Assembly (NCBI RefSeq): GCF_965229915.1
Contig: NZ_CBDDJZ010000001.1
Span: 1 to 64,000 of the forward strand
Reading direction: 5' to 3'
DNA: 64,000 nt
From: Marinoscillum sp965229915
GTDB lineage: Bacteria > Bacteroidota > Bacteroidia > Cytophagales > Cyclobacteriaceae
In this document: positions 9,273 to 19,192 of the stretch, in pieces
Numbering within the stretch: position 1 is the stretch's first letter
Layout of the letters: each line of letters starts with the position of its first letter
The notes under the pieces: model-generated
What the model was told of the DNA's origin: nothing
Database searches by the model: none
Seen by the model: the letters and a program-made list of their open reading frames with translations, nothing else
Program-made: the position numbers and the translations under genes

Positions 9273-9980
9273 TTACTTATCAAGATCTGCCATTTGCTGC
9301 TTCAGCACAACAAAGTCCGGCTGCATGTCCAGTGCTTTTTGATATAGGTCTTTGGCAAGTGAGGTATTGCCTCTATCCTCTTCTACCATTCCTTTTAATC
9401 GAATGGCAGCCACTTTCAGTGATACATTCTGGGTGTTGTTCTTATCATCTATCGGGAACACCAATTGCTCTGAATCAGATTTTGCCGATCCGATAATGAC
9501 ATCCGCATTATTGATTGCTTCACCGTATCGTTTTAAATCCAACTGAAGAAATGCAATCTTGTAGAGCATTCCGATATCGTTATTAGCAAGATACAACTTC
9601 TCGTAGTTGGATACTGCCTTATTCTTTACACCAAGCTGCTCGAATGATATCGCCGCTACTTCAGCCGCAAACAAATCATCGGGATTCAATTTCATGGCAT
9701 CCTGAGCCACCAACGCCGCAGACGCCAGTTGATTGTATTCATAATACCATAGAGCAAGCGTATCATAGATAGCAGGATTCTGTGGAGTTTCTGCCAGCAG
9801 GTTATAAAGAGCCATCCGCGCTACGGACGGATCGTTGTATTGCTTGGCCATACTGTAGATAAACGCATTCTTACGCAGTTCCCAGGGAATACTATCCTTT
9901 CTGGTTTGTGTCGTTGCTTTCTCCTGGGCATTTGCCAACAGGCCGATAAATACAATCAATAGCGATAGTAAATACTTCAT
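9273..9980 (-). CDS. Periplasmic tetratricopeptide-repeat protein
   Basis: This 235-residue protein has a signal peptide (MKYLLSLLIVFIGLLANAQ), which fixes the start at 9980 although the frame is open further upstream. The rest is helical, with TPR-like pairs such as ALWYYEYNQLASAALVAQDA, NNDIGMLYKIAFLQLDLKRY and AKDLYQKALDMQPDFVVLKQ. TPR proteins are scaffolds for protein contacts; no specific partner can be named. It lies 44 bp downstream of the CCA-enzyme gene on the same strand, probably in the same transcript, and is followed by a strong terminator. Confidence 0.75.
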   Translation of the reverse strand: MKYLLSLLIVFIGLLANAQEKATTQTRKDSIPWELRKNAFIYSMAKQYNDPSVARMALYNLLAETPQNPAIYDTLALWYYEYNQLASAALVAQDAMKLNPDDLFAAEVAAISFEQLGVKNKAVSNYEKLYLANNDIGMLYKIAFLQLDLKRYGEAINNADVIIGSAKSDSEQLVFPIDDKNNTQNVSLKVAAIRLKGMVEEDRGNTSLAKDLYQKALDMQPDFVVLKQQMADLDK

Positions 9981-10024
9981 ATTTGAGTCTGTGTTTCTTT
10001 CTATTAAGTCTGCAAAAATAGGAA

Positions 10025-11458
10025 TTACTTTGAATTGGCAGTTAACCCCATTGATTTTCCTGTTTCGAGCATCAATTGCCACGCTTCTGTACGATCATTC
10101 CGGATAGTTCCTTCCAATATGGCCTCTTTGATCACATTTTTAATATCACCGACTTCCCTTGATGGTTCAATACCAAATGCCTGCATGATTTCCTCGCCAG
10201 ATATTGGTGGTTGAAAATTACGAACATGGTCACGCTCCTCTACCTCTTTGATCTTCTTTTCCACCTTTTTGAAGTTGGCCAGGTACTTGCGCACTTTGTC
10301 CATGTTTTTGGAAGTAATGTCCGCCCTGCATAGTGTCATGAGGTCATCTATGTCATCTCCAGCTTCATAGAGCAGTCTACGTATGGCCGAGTCAGTGACC
10401 TTTTCATTGACCAGAGCAATAGGCCTCAGATGCAGTTTGACGAGCTTCTGCACGTATTTCATCTTTTCATTCAGCGGCAGCTTTAACTTTTTGAAAATCT
10501 TTGGTGTCCATCGGGCTCCCATATCTTCATGACCATGGAACGTCCACCCGGCACTTTCGTGAAATCGCTGCGTGGCTGGCTTAGCGATATCATGTAAGAT
10601 GGCCGCCCATCGCAACCATAAGTCATTCGTATCCTCACAGATATTATCCAGGACCTGTAGTGTATGATAAAAGTTGTCCTTGTGACCCTTACCGTTTACC
10701 TTTTTCACTCCTTGCAGTTTGGCCATTTCTGGAAAAATGATCTTGAGCAACCCTGAACTATACAACAACTTGAAACCATACGAAGGGACAGGCGACAGGA
10801 TGATCTTATTCAGCTCATCTGTGATCCGCTCCTGCGAAATAATCCGAATGCGCTCCTTTTGAGCAACAATCGCATTAAAAGTATCAGGAGCAATATCAAA
10901 ATTGAGTTGGGAAGCAAAACGAATGGCTCTCATGATGCGGAGTGGATCGTCCGAAAAAGTGATCTCTGGGTCCAATGGAGTCATGATTTGCTTCTCTTCC
11001 AGATGTTTTACTCCACCGAATGGGTCAATGAGCACTCCAAAGTTGCTTTGGTTGAGACTGATAGCCAGTGCATTGATGGTAAAGTCACGTCTATTCTGGT
11101 CATCTTCCAGCGTACCATCCTCCACAATTGGCTTTCTGGAATCGGACCGATAGCTCTCTCGGCGTGCTCCTACAAACTCCAGTTCAAAACCGGAAAAGGC
11201 AATAGCAGCAGTGCCAAAATTTTTATAGACAGACAGTTTGGCTTGGTTTCCTAAGTGCTTTTTCACCGCACTGGCCAGCTCAATTCCAGAGCCTACGCAT
11301 ACAAAATCAATGTCTTTTGAAGGCCTCTGTAAGATCAAATCACGAACATACCCCCCGACAATATAGGTCTCCAATCCCGCTTTTTGAGCTACTTCACCCA
11401 CCTGTTCAATTATCGGAGCTAAATCTATCTTCCTATCTAAAACCTCTATTTCCGCCAT
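10025..11458 (-). CDS. cca: CCA tRNA nucleotidyltransferase / poly(A) polymerase family with HD domain
   Basis: This 477-residue class II nucleotidyltransferase adds or repairs the 3' CCA end of tRNA. The head domain carries the GG and DxD motifs (YIVGGYVRDLILQRPSKDID) and RRDFTINALA. The neck domain begins with DPLRIMRAIRFASQLNF. An HD phosphohydrolase-type domain follows (HTLQVLDN, AAILHDIAKP). The ATG at 11458 begins the family-like N terminus; the open frame extends 20 codons further upstream without similarity. No second CCA gene is visible, so it probably performs full CCA addition, but a split-activity or poly(A) role cannot be excluded from sequence alone. Confidence 0.92.
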   Translation of the reverse strand: MAEIEVLDRKIDLAPIIEQVGEVAQKAGLETYIVGGYVRDLILQRPSKDIDFVCVGSGIELASAVKKHLGNQAKLSVYKNFGTAAIAFSGFELEFVGARRESYRSDSRKPIVEDGTLEDDQNRRDFTINALAISLNQSNFGVLIDPFGGVKHLEEKQIMTPLDPEITFSDDPLRIMRAIRFASQLNFDIAPDTFNAIVAQKERIRIISQERITDELNKIILSPVPSYGFKLLYSSGLLKIIFPEMAKLQGVKKVNGKGHKDNFYHTLQVLDNICEDTNDLWLRWAAILHDIAKPATQRFHESAGWTFHGHEDMGARWTPKIFKKLKLPLNEKMKYVQKLVKLHLRPIALVNEKVTDSAIRRLLYEAGDDIDDLMTLCRADITSKNMDKVRKYLANFKKVEKKIKEVEERDHVRNFQPPISGEEIMQAFGIEPSREVGDIKNVIKEAILEGTIRNDRTEAWQLMLETGKSMGLTANSK

Positions 11459-11551
11459 TGCTTCAAAATTATAACAATAGGCCGAATGGGTTCTAAACCT
11501 CCGCCAAAAAGTATGCAAATGGACTCCACTTACACAACTGTCCCTTTGGGT

Positions 11552-12577
11552 TCAATTGCCCAATTTGTCCACAAATGCCGGACAAGGAAGAAAGCGCTTA
11601 CTTCTACTTGGCTTGCCATTATTGCGCTGTATGTCAAAAAGATAAATCAATGAGATTTCATGAGCACCTCCAGATTCGGTACTTAGATTGGAAACATTGG
11701 AGTCAAAACTGTATCCGAACTGAATGTTCTGAAACTCCACCCCAAACATTAAGATCACAGCGTCATGGTTCACCTGTCCCGTTACTGTTTGCTCCCAAGG
11801 TATTCCTCGATAGTATAACCCAAGCATAATAGGACTATAATGAAATGAGGCCCCAACGTCCAACTGATGAAAATCGCCTTGAATTTTGTAAATAAAACTC
11901 GGAGCAACGCTGGCCTTTTTAATGTCTTTGAAATCAGGATTACCCAGAGCAAAACGAACTCCTCCATGCACAGCGAGTTTCATCGGCAGTCTACTTGTCC
12001 CTTCTATGAGTGAATTATTGGGTTCATTTAAGTGAAAACCGGATACTCCTCCCCAAAAATTCTTATTGTAAATCAATACGCCACTCCCGATATCTATAAA
12101 TTGATTGGGACGGATGGCTGTAATACCCGGGTCCTGAGATGGAGCACCATCCACCCCAAAGTCAATCTGATCACCGAAGATCAGTTTGGTATAATCAAGT
12201 GTTCTATTGACATAACCAAAACTCACTGCTGGTTTGATGATAAACTCATCCCGGAAGCTGATGGTATAGCTGTAATTGAATGCAGCGGAAGTGTTACTCA
12301 AATTTCCAGAGCCAGCACGGTCTACATTGACCAGTAACCCGAATCCACTATTCAAATTTGGGGCATTGAAATCGTAAGAGGCACTGTAGTTGGCAAAAGC
12401 CTTCGGCAAATTGGGCCATTGCAGTCTGTGATTGACAGCCACTCGATGGTTGCCGATAGCTCCAGTGAAAGCAGGATTTAAGTACAAGGGATTGGCATAA
12501 TATTGTGAGTACTGGATGTCTTGTGAATACCCCGATAACCCCAAAAGCATAAGCACTACAAGTAAAGTTCCTCTCAT
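11552..12577 (-). CDS. PorP/SprF family type IX secretion outer-membrane protein
   Basis: This 341-residue protein has a signal peptide ending near SGYSQD and the family's opening IQYSQYYANPLYLNPAFTGA, followed by barrel strands. PorP/SprF proteins are outer-membrane partners that help deliver or attach T9SS cargo bearing type B C-terminal domains. The immediately upstream gene encodes exactly such a cargo, and the two genes overlap by 4 bp (ATGA), a classic cargo-SprF pair. Residues SRSKRFLPCPAFVDKLGN form an unusual charged tail after the last strand. Confidence 0.93.
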   Translation of the reverse strand: MRGTLLVVLMLLGLSGYSQDIQYSQYYANPLYLNPAFTGAIGNHRVAVNHRLQWPNLPKAFANYSASYDFNAPNLNSGFGLLVNVDRAGSGNLSNTSAAFNYSYTISFRDEFIIKPAVSFGYVNRTLDYTKLIFGDQIDFGVDGAPSQDPGITAIRPNQFIDIGSGVLIYNKNFWGGVSGFHLNEPNNSLIEGTSRLPMKLAVHGGVRFALGNPDFKDIKKASVAPSFIYKIQGDFHQLDVGASFHYSPIMLGLYYRGIPWEQTVTGQVNHDAVILMFGVEFQNIQFGYSFDSNVSNLSTESGGAHEISLIYLFDIQRNNGKPSRSKRFLPCPAFVDKLGN

Positions 12578-15500
12578 CTCACCAGCGTTACATCCCCTAC
12601 TTTGACTTGCTCGCGTCCATCGCTATACCTCAGTTCCAGTCGATAAACATATACATCTGCAGGTTGCAATTGCCCACGGTAATAGCCATTCCATCCTACT
12701 GTCTGATCCTTACTTTCAAATAACAACTCACCCCATTTATTATAAATCAGCATTCTAAACTGGGAAACTCCCTCCACATTGGGAATGAACACATCATTGA
12801 TCGTTTCACTACTGCCTTCACTGCCACCACTTGGTGTGAAGGCGTTAGGGGTCTTTTCTCTCCCGCCTTCTACAGCTTCCACTGCAGAAAATAGTGTTAG
12901 CGTATCTACACATCCATCGTCATTAGACGCGATGAGTGTAATGTCATAAACGCCCAAATCTGCATATCTATGTACTGGATTGAACGCGGAAGAAGTATCT
13001 CCATCTCCAAAATCCCATTGATACGCTGAAGCTTCGGTGGACGCATTTCTAAAAAACACCTCTTGATCAGGCACGTAGACGGTGGTAGGTTTTAAAGTGA
13101 AATCAGCTATGGGTTGTGCAAACACTGTGATGTAATCCTCTCGAATCATATCGGCACCATTACCCAATACGTTCTCACCATATAGTCTAACAGTGTAAAC
13201 GCCTTCTTCTTTGTAAGTATGCACTGGGTTTTCTAGTGTAGAAGAGTTCCCATCCCCAAACTCCCAATAATAGGTGTCGGAAACGGCATAGCTGCTCTCA
13301 TTGATAAATCGGACTGTAAATGGACTACAACCACTGGTGGTGTCTGCTGTAAATGAAATAATTGGGTCCGGTGGCAAAACCACCAGATTTCGGGCTATTG
13401 ACTCTTCACAGTAATTATTGGATACTGTAAGAAAGATTCTATAGATACCTGGTGTATCATAACCATGTTGCCCCGGATCGTATAGGCTGGAACTGTCTCC
13501 ATCATCAAAACCCCACAGGTAATTCAGTCCTGTAGAGCTGTTGTTAGTGAATGCAGCAACACTATCAGGAAGTATCAGCGTGTCAGGCATCAAAACAAAA
13601 TCAGCTGTAATCGGTGGTTCAAGCTTCTCTACAACGCTGGTTGCTCCGATGGTGTCGCTCACACATCCTGCCAGGTTCTGAGTGACTAACGTAAAACTCG
13701 TGTTGATATCTGAATCTGACGGATCGTTTCGCAAATAAACAAGCGTTTGTTCGTCATCTTCATTAAGCCAATCATTGGGAATCGGAGAAATATTCCAGTT
13801 GTAGGTAGGCAGCCCTTTTTGTGATGCGCTCAGACGAATAGTGGCAAAACCACATGAGTCCACCTGATCAAGTGAAAAATCACTGGAAGGCTGAGGATTG
13901 ATGACGTAATCGCGTTGGCTCGATGTGATGCAAGCATCTGTTTTCACCACATCTAATCTTATAGTTAAGAGTTGATTGGTATTACTGCTATTCTCGTAAC
14001 TGTAATTCAATAAATGAAAATCAGCATCACCAGTATTCTTAGTCACTGGATAACCTGCAATCGTACCGCTACCATCCGAAATCGTCCAGGTATAACTATC
14101 AGGATTCAATGCCTGTGTAGCAGAGTTTACCTGAAGCGTACTTTCCCAAAAGGAACAATTTCCAGAGGTTACACTGTAATTGACATCCCGAAAATCAGAC
14201 TCAAAAGAGGGCAAAACCTCCACCTCAATAAACGGACTGTACGCTTCACATCCATTGGAAGTAGCAGCCAATAACCTGACATAGTATGTCTTGATAGAAT
14301 CCAAACCATTATCAAATCCATAAGACAAACCGACCTGATTAAAATCCAGTGTATCATAATAGGAAATACTATCCGTTATTGCCAATAGGAAATCTGCACT
14401 GCTGAGGATTGACTGATTGTCAAAAACAACCGAATCCTCGGGACACAGAGGAGATACATAATCAGAACCTAGCTGTGGGTCCGGTAATGAAAACACCTCA
14501 ACTTCAGTACTATAAATCTCGGAGCAACCACCCAACTGGGTGGTCATTCTAAGTGCAATCGTGTAAGTGCCAGCAACAGAAGTGCTTGGCTCGGAGCCAG
14601 TATAGTTTCCATCCAGATAGAATTCAAAATCTTTGTTGTTATTAAGACTTAAATCCGAATTGAAACTTGAACCATCATAACTCAAATCCCATTCGTACTG
14701 TGATACATAATCCTGGTTTATTCGTGGGTCTATACTTGATAGCGAGTCTGCTATATTGTAAAGTAAGCTACGCTCACCTTCGCAGACATTGATGGCCTCA
14801 AAAAAAGGCTCCGGCTTTTCATAGAGAATAATACTGTCCACTGCCTCCGAAATACACGAGCTCACATTGTTGCGAGCAATCAACCGAACCTCATACACAC
14901 CTGCTCCGGAGTAGCTTCTCGTGAAGTCAGTTACCTGAGCTCCATAAGTACCTACTCCTCCAGGAATACTCTCTCGGAGAGAACCATCAGCATTGTATAG
15001 CTCCCATCGCCATTCAGTATCAGGTTCTATGTCTGTAGTTGCATCCCTAAAGCCAACCTGTACTGTTTCGGCATCCTGGACACAAAAGTGTCCATCTATG
15101 CTATTAGCGAATCCAGCATCATACAGTTCTATGGCCGCCATTGCTGCTGGGGACATGGTGATGGTGGATTCATACATCTCAGTGCAGTTGCCTTGGGCTG
15201 TGGGATTGCTAGCATAGAGCCTGATTAGCTTTTGACCAGCAGTGGTGTAAGAGTAAACCGGGTTTGCCTGATTGGAGGTGTTTAGTAGAGTAGATCCGGT
15301 ATTGTCATCATAAAACTCCCAGGTGTAGGACCCAGCATTGGTAGACAGATTTTCAAAATAGATATCCGCACCTAAACAGAAAGTTGTTTGAACCGGACCA
15401 GAAGCATCATTTAATCTGGTTTGATAATCAGCCACAGGAGGATCAACTATTCGTATATAAGCCGTCGTGGAGACCGCTTCATCATAGTTCGGATTGTTCT

Positions 15501-16365
15501 CATCTCCATTGTAGGGATTACAGATGTTCCAATTGTAGAGCGTAATCTCGAATTCATTGCCTACCAAATTATTCACATCAGCTGGAGCACTGATCGGAAA
15601 AGAACTCATATTAGGCCCATCAGCAGGAAATGGAATCTGCTCTATTGGCCCAAAGTACACCCCTGTGACACCTGATCGTGTAGTAGTGGAACTCAGGTTT
15701 GCGGTACCATCGGTAAGGTTGACAGTAGTGCCTCCATCATCGACTAGCGATAAGTTGCGAATAGAATTGGCGGCATTGTGATTGGTACCGTAAACAAACT
15801 GCGTATATCTGTCCAGTCGGTTCGGATTGTCTGGCTCCTGATTGATGTTACAGTTGAACGTGGAGTTGTCATCAAATACCGCATCAACAATAGCGTTGTT
15901 GAAACAAACATCATATTCAGCTGGTGAGATGGCTATATCCCCTCCAAAGTCATTATCTCTTGACCAGGAAGTGACAACCTGCACTTGTTCGGAAGTTTCG
16001 CACAAACCACCATTGAAAATAACACTGGAAACGGGCTCAAAAACACAATCATCGTTTTCTGGATAAGTGAAAGTCCCTGTTGCTGTAAATTCTGTATTGG
16101 TACCACCTACTGAAAAAGATGCATCTCCTAACCCATAGACATCCACATTACTACCGGGATCATTCCATTCAAACTGTATCTGAACCTGTGTGGGGTCCTG
16201 TGGAGTATTGAAAAAATAGGTGATAGTGAAATCCGTAACTGTGACGGGTGCACAATCCTTGTCGGTATTGAAAGTGATATTACGCTGCTGACGTAAGCTG
16301 GCGCATTGGCTATAGGCCTCAATCACTACCAATAAACTCAAAACGATTAAAGCTGGCTGTTTCAA
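12574..16365 (-). CDS. Secreted PKD-domain protein with gliding-motility C-terminal (type B) sorting domain
   Basis: This is a 1263-residue cell-surface protein. A signal peptide (residues about 1-19) precedes a long region of Ig/PKD-like beta domains. Three PKD repeats are clear near the C terminus (YLWGFDDGDSS, YYWEFGDGNSS, YQWDFGDGDTS), with an earlier one around YTWEFYDDNTG. The final 90 residues match the gliding-motility-associated C-terminal domain (TPNAFTPSGG, FRMLIYNKWGELLFES, GWNGYYRGQLQPADVYVYRL), which directs export by the type IX system. It is probably an adhesin or matrix protein. The start is TTG at 16365. It is followed by its PorP/SprF partner with a 4-bp overlap. Confidence 0.92.
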   Translation of the reverse strand: MKQPALIVLSLLVVIEAYSQCASLRQQRNITFNTDKDCAPVTVTDFTITYFFNTPQDPTQVQIQFEWNDPGSNVDVYGLGDASFSVGGTNTEFTATGTFTYPENDDCVFEPVSSVIFNGGLCETSEQVQVVTSWSRDNDFGGDIAISPAEYDVCFNNAIVDAVFDDNSTFNCNINQEPDNPNRLDRYTQFVYGTNHNAANSIRNLSLVDDGGTTVNLTDGTANLSSTTTRSGVTGVYFGPIEQIPFPADGPNMSSFPISAPADVNNLVGNEFEITLYNWNICNPYNGDENNPNYDEAVSTTAYIRIVDPPVADYQTRLNDASGPVQTTFCLGADIYFENLSTNAGSYTWEFYDDNTGSTLLNTSNQANPVYSYTTAGQKLIRLYASNPTAQGNCTEMYESTITMSPAAMAAIELYDAGFANSIDGHFCVQDAETVQVGFRDATTDIEPDTEWRWELYNADGSLRESIPGGVGTYGAQVTDFTRSYSGAGVYEVRLIARNNVSSCISEAVDSIILYEKPEPFFEAINVCEGERSLLYNIADSLSSIDPRINQDYVSQYEWDLSYDGSSFNSDLSLNNNKDFEFYLDGNYTGSEPSTSVAGTYTIALRMTTQLGGCSEIYSTEVEVFSLPDPQLGSDYVSPLCPEDSVVFDNQSILSSADFLLAITDSISYYDTLDFNQVGLSYGFDNGLDSIKTYYVRLLAATSNGCEAYSPFIEVEVLPSFESDFRDVNYSVTSGNCSFWESTLQVNSATQALNPDSYTWTISDGSGTIAGYPVTKNTGDADFHLLNYSYENSSNTNQLLTIRLDVVKTDACITSSQRDYVINPQPSSDFSLDQVDSCGFATIRLSASQKGLPTYNWNISPIPNDWLNEDDEQTLVYLRNDPSDSDINTSFTLVTQNLAGCVSDTIGATSVVEKLEPPITADFVLMPDTLILPDSVAAFTNNSSTGLNYLWGFDDGDSSSLYDPGQHGYDTPGIYRIFLTVSNNYCEESIARNLVVLPPDPIISFTADTTSGCSPFTVRFINESSYAVSDTYYWEFGDGNSSTLENPVHTYKEEGVYTVRLYGENVLGNGADMIREDYITVFAQPIADFTLKPTTVYVPDQEVFFRNASTEASAYQWDFGDGDTSSAFNPVHRYADLGVYDITLIASNDDGCVDTLTLFSAVEAVEGGREKTPNAFTPSGGSEGSSETINDVFIPNVEGVSQFRMLIYNKWGELLFESKDQTVGWNGYYRGQLQPADVYVYRLELRYSDGREQVKVGDVTLVR

Positions 16366-16449
16366 TTATTGGTACAGTTATCGTGAAATAATCATATACC
16401 AGTCAATGAAAAGTCAACTCGGATTCGGTTAGTCTGGTATACCAATAAT
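16365..16449. repeat. 10-bp inverted repeat at the T9SS cargo start codon
   Basis: ATTATTGGTA at 16365-16374 and its exact complement at 16440-16449 flank a 65-bp spacer. The spacer end also carries GGTATACC. The left arm includes the TTG start of the PKD cargo gene, so in the mRNA a distant hairpin could cover the start. Regulation is only a possibility. Confidence 0.3.
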
Positions 16450-16616
16450 CAAGGTGGGAATGCTAAGATAACGACCGTGATCAGACATTGTTATACAGCT
16501 ATTGAATTTTTATTAGATTTTTTATTCACATTCTACTTTTCCATAGGAATAAACCCCAACCACCATCATGCTTGATTACGTTAGATTACTAGATTTGTAT
16601 GTTCTATACCTAACGA

Positions 16617-18668
16617 ATGAGTGCTGAATTAAAAACCCAGATTGATAAGCTCACCGACGAGCTCAACTACCATACTTACATCTACTATCAGGAAAGTAGA
16701 ACGGAGATTTCTGACTATGAATTTGATCAGAAATTGAAGGAGCTCGAAAAACTCGAAAACGAGCACCCTGAATACAAAAGAGAGGACTCTCCCACACATC
16801 GTGTAGGCGGCACCATTACCAAATCCTTCAACACCGTAGCTCATCGGTATCCAATGCTTTCGCTCGGCAATACCTACTCCAAAGAGGATCTGGCTGATTT
16901 TGACAAAAGAGTCGAAAAGGGGCTCGGCACCACCGATTATGAGTATTTCTGTGAGCTAAAGTTTGATGGAGTGGCCATCAGTTTGATTTATGAACATGGA
17001 GTGCTAAAGCAAGCAGTTACTCGAGGCGATGGTGTGAAAGGCGATGAAGTCACCACCAATGTAAAAACGATCAGAACAATCCCCCTAAAGTTATCTGGTG
17101 ATTTTCCAGAGTCCTTTGAGGTGCGAGGTGAAGTATTTATGCCCAAGAAGGTGTTTAAGCATCTCAACGAGGAGCGGCAAAAGAATGGAGAAGCATTGCT
17201 TGCCAACCCCAGAAACACAGCCTCTGGGACCCTAAAGATGCAGGATTCAGCCGTGGTGGCTGGTCGTAAACTCGACTGCTATCTGTATTCATTGCTGGGC
17301 GAGGGATTGGAACCGCAAACACACGAAGACTCCATCCACTTACTGGAGCAAATGAAATTTAATGTCTCCCCCACTTACCAAAAATGCCAAACCATCGACG
17401 AGGTATTTGACTATATCAACAAGTGGGAACAAAAGAGACATGAACTCCCAGTAGAGACGGACGGCATTGTGATCAAGGTTAATAGCTCTGATCAGCAAAA
17501 GGAGCTGGGCTTTACCGCTAAAAGCCCGCGCTGGGCCATCTCTTACAAGTACAAAGCTGAAGCTGCTGAAACCAAACTACAAGGTATCACCTACCAGGTA
17601 GGACGTACGGGAGCAATCACTCCAGTTGCAGAACTTGAACCCGTTTTATTGGCCGGCACTACGGTAAAGCGGGCTTCTTTACACAACGCCAATGAAATCG
17701 AACGCCTGGACATTCGGGTGGGTGACATGGTCTATGTAGAAAAAGGTGGTGAGATCATCCCTAAAATCACAGGAATCAATCTGGTAAAAAGACCCAAAGA
17801 TTCCACTCCTACACAATACATCACTGAATGTCCGGAATGTGGGACCGAACTGATCAGAAAGGAAGGCGAAGCTGTCCACTACTGCCCCAACCATGACGCT
17901 TGTCCACCACAAGTGCAAGGTCGTGTGGAGCATTTCATTTCCCGCAATGCCATGGATATCGCCAATCTCGGACCCAATACCATCAAAGGACTTTTCGATA
18001 GACACCTGATTCGAGGAATTGCTGATCTCTATGAATTGACTTATGATAACCTAAACGGACTCAAGTTTGAGATCACCGATCTGGTAACTGGCGAGGTGAA
18101 ATCACGATCTATCAAAGACAAGTCCGCTCAGAATATTGTAGAGAGCCTCAACAAGTCCAAGGAAACGCCTTTTCAAAGTGTCTTATTCGGGTTGGGCATT
18201 CGATATGTCGGGAAGACTGTCGCAGAAAAACTGGCAGAACATTTTAAATCAATCGACAACCTCATGTCGGCTTCTTTCGAAGAGATATTGGACGTGCATG
18301 AAATCGGCGAGCGAATAGCAGAAAGCGTGGTTGACTTTTTTCAGTCTCAGGATAATAGAGAGCTGGTAGAGCGTTTAAAGTCCAAAGGCTTACAAATGCA
18401 AGTGATAGAACAAGAGACTGATCAGAACCTGGATCAGGTCTTCGAAGGTAAAACATTGGTTGTTTCTGGCGTGTTCAGCCAATTTGACCGGGAAGAACTC
18501 AAAGGGTTGATCAAAGCTATGGGCGGAAAAGTGGCCAGTTCTATTACCGGTAATACCGATTATCTGGTGGCAGGAGATAAAATGGGTCCGGCTAAACTAG
18601 AAAAAGCCGAGAAGCTTGGCACCACCATTCTGAGTGAGGAAGAATTCAAACAGATGAGTAATATTTAG
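16617..18668 (+). CDS. ligA: NAD-dependent DNA ligase LigA
   Basis: LigA seals nicks in DNA during replication and repair, using NAD+. The 683 residues have the standard order: the N-terminal Ia domain with YYQESRTEISDYEFD; the adenylation domain with the nucleophile Lys115 in CELKFDG; an OB fold around KSPRWAISYKYKAE; a four-cysteine zinc finger (CPEC...YC...C near residues 405-432); helix-hairpin-helix repeats (LFGLGIRYVG, VHEIGERIAES); and a C-terminal BRCT domain (LVVSGVFSQFDREELK). Length and motifs are complete. The next gene starts 2 bp after the stop, so ligA, the DUF6913 gene and dapA form one operon. Confidence 0.98.
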   Translation: MSAELKTQIDKLTDELNYHTYIYYQESRTEISDYEFDQKLKELEKLENEHPEYKREDSPTHRVGGTITKSFNTVAHRYPMLSLGNTYSKEDLADFDKRVEKGLGTTDYEYFCELKFDGVAISLIYEHGVLKQAVTRGDGVKGDEVTTNVKTIRTIPLKLSGDFPESFEVRGEVFMPKKVFKHLNEERQKNGEALLANPRNTASGTLKMQDSAVVAGRKLDCYLYSLLGEGLEPQTHEDSIHLLEQMKFNVSPTYQKCQTIDEVFDYINKWEQKRHELPVETDGIVIKVNSSDQQKELGFTAKSPRWAISYKYKAEAAETKLQGITYQVGRTGAITPVAELEPVLLAGTTVKRASLHNANEIERLDIRVGDMVYVEKGGEIIPKITGINLVKRPKDSTPTQYITECPECGTELIRKEGEAVHYCPNHDACPPQVQGRVEHFISRNAMDIANLGPNTIKGLFDRHLIRGIADLYELTYDNLNGLKFEITDLVTGEVKSRSIKDKSAQNIVESLNKSKETPFQSVLFGLGIRYVGKTVAEKLAEHFKSIDNLMSASFEEILDVHEIGERIAESVVDFFQSQDNRELVERLKSKGLQMQVIEQETDQNLDQVFEGKTLVVSGVFSQFDREELKGLIKAMGGKVASSITGNTDYLVAGDKMGPAKLEKAEKLGTTILSEEEFKQMSNI

Positions 18669-18670
18669 CG

Positions 18671-19192
18671 ATGTTGAAAAAAACGATTATCACGTATAAA
18701 ACGGGGAAAAACATAAAGCATCATCTCCCTCAGGAGATGATTGATTTTAAATCAAGCAATCGGTTTGCAATCATTTACTCAGATCAGTTTGAAAAGGAAG
18801 ACAACCTCAAAGAGATGATTAAAGATTTGGAGGGCCTTGGCAAGGAGGTAAATGTGATGGTTTATTGCCATCAACCCAAAAAGAAAATCACTGATCTCCC
18901 CTTTTATACCAGCCTTGACATTAACTACAGCGGCCAGATCAACAGCAGTGAACTGCAATCCTTCGTAGACCAATCATATGATTTTGCACTATGTCTGGAT
19001 GAATCAAGGCATTTCTTAATCGATTATGTATTTTCGCTGATTAAGAGCAAATGCCGCGTGGGGACAAACGGCCAGGAACAAGCGAATCGATTTGATTTAA
19101 TGATCCATTCGTCCAAAGAAAACATACCTCTTTGTAGTGAGGTAATTAGGTATTTAAAGATGATCCAAAACAATGAATATCAACCAGTTTAA
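18671..19192 (+). CDS. DUF6913-like conserved Bacteroidota protein
   Basis: This 173-residue protein of unknown function resembles the DUF6913 family found near ligA/dapA in Bacteroidota. It is soluble with mixed alpha/beta structure. Conserved-looking stretches are FAIIYSDQFEKEDNLKEMIK, DINYSGQINS, DFALCLDESRHFLIDYVFS and CRVGTNGQEQANRFDLMIH. The last of these suggests a nucleotide- or ligand-binding fold, but that is a guess. It begins 2 bp after ligA and overlaps the start of dapA by 20 bp, so the three genes are translationally linked. Confidence 0.7.
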   Translation: MLKKTIITYKTGKNIKHHLPQEMIDFKSSNRFAIIYSDQFEKEDNLKEMIKDLEGLGKEVNVMVYCHQPKKKITDLPFYTSLDINYSGQINSSELQSFVDQSYDFALCLDESRHFLIDYVFSLIKSKCRVGTNGQEQANRFDLMIHSSKENIPLCSEVIRYLKMIQNNEYQPV

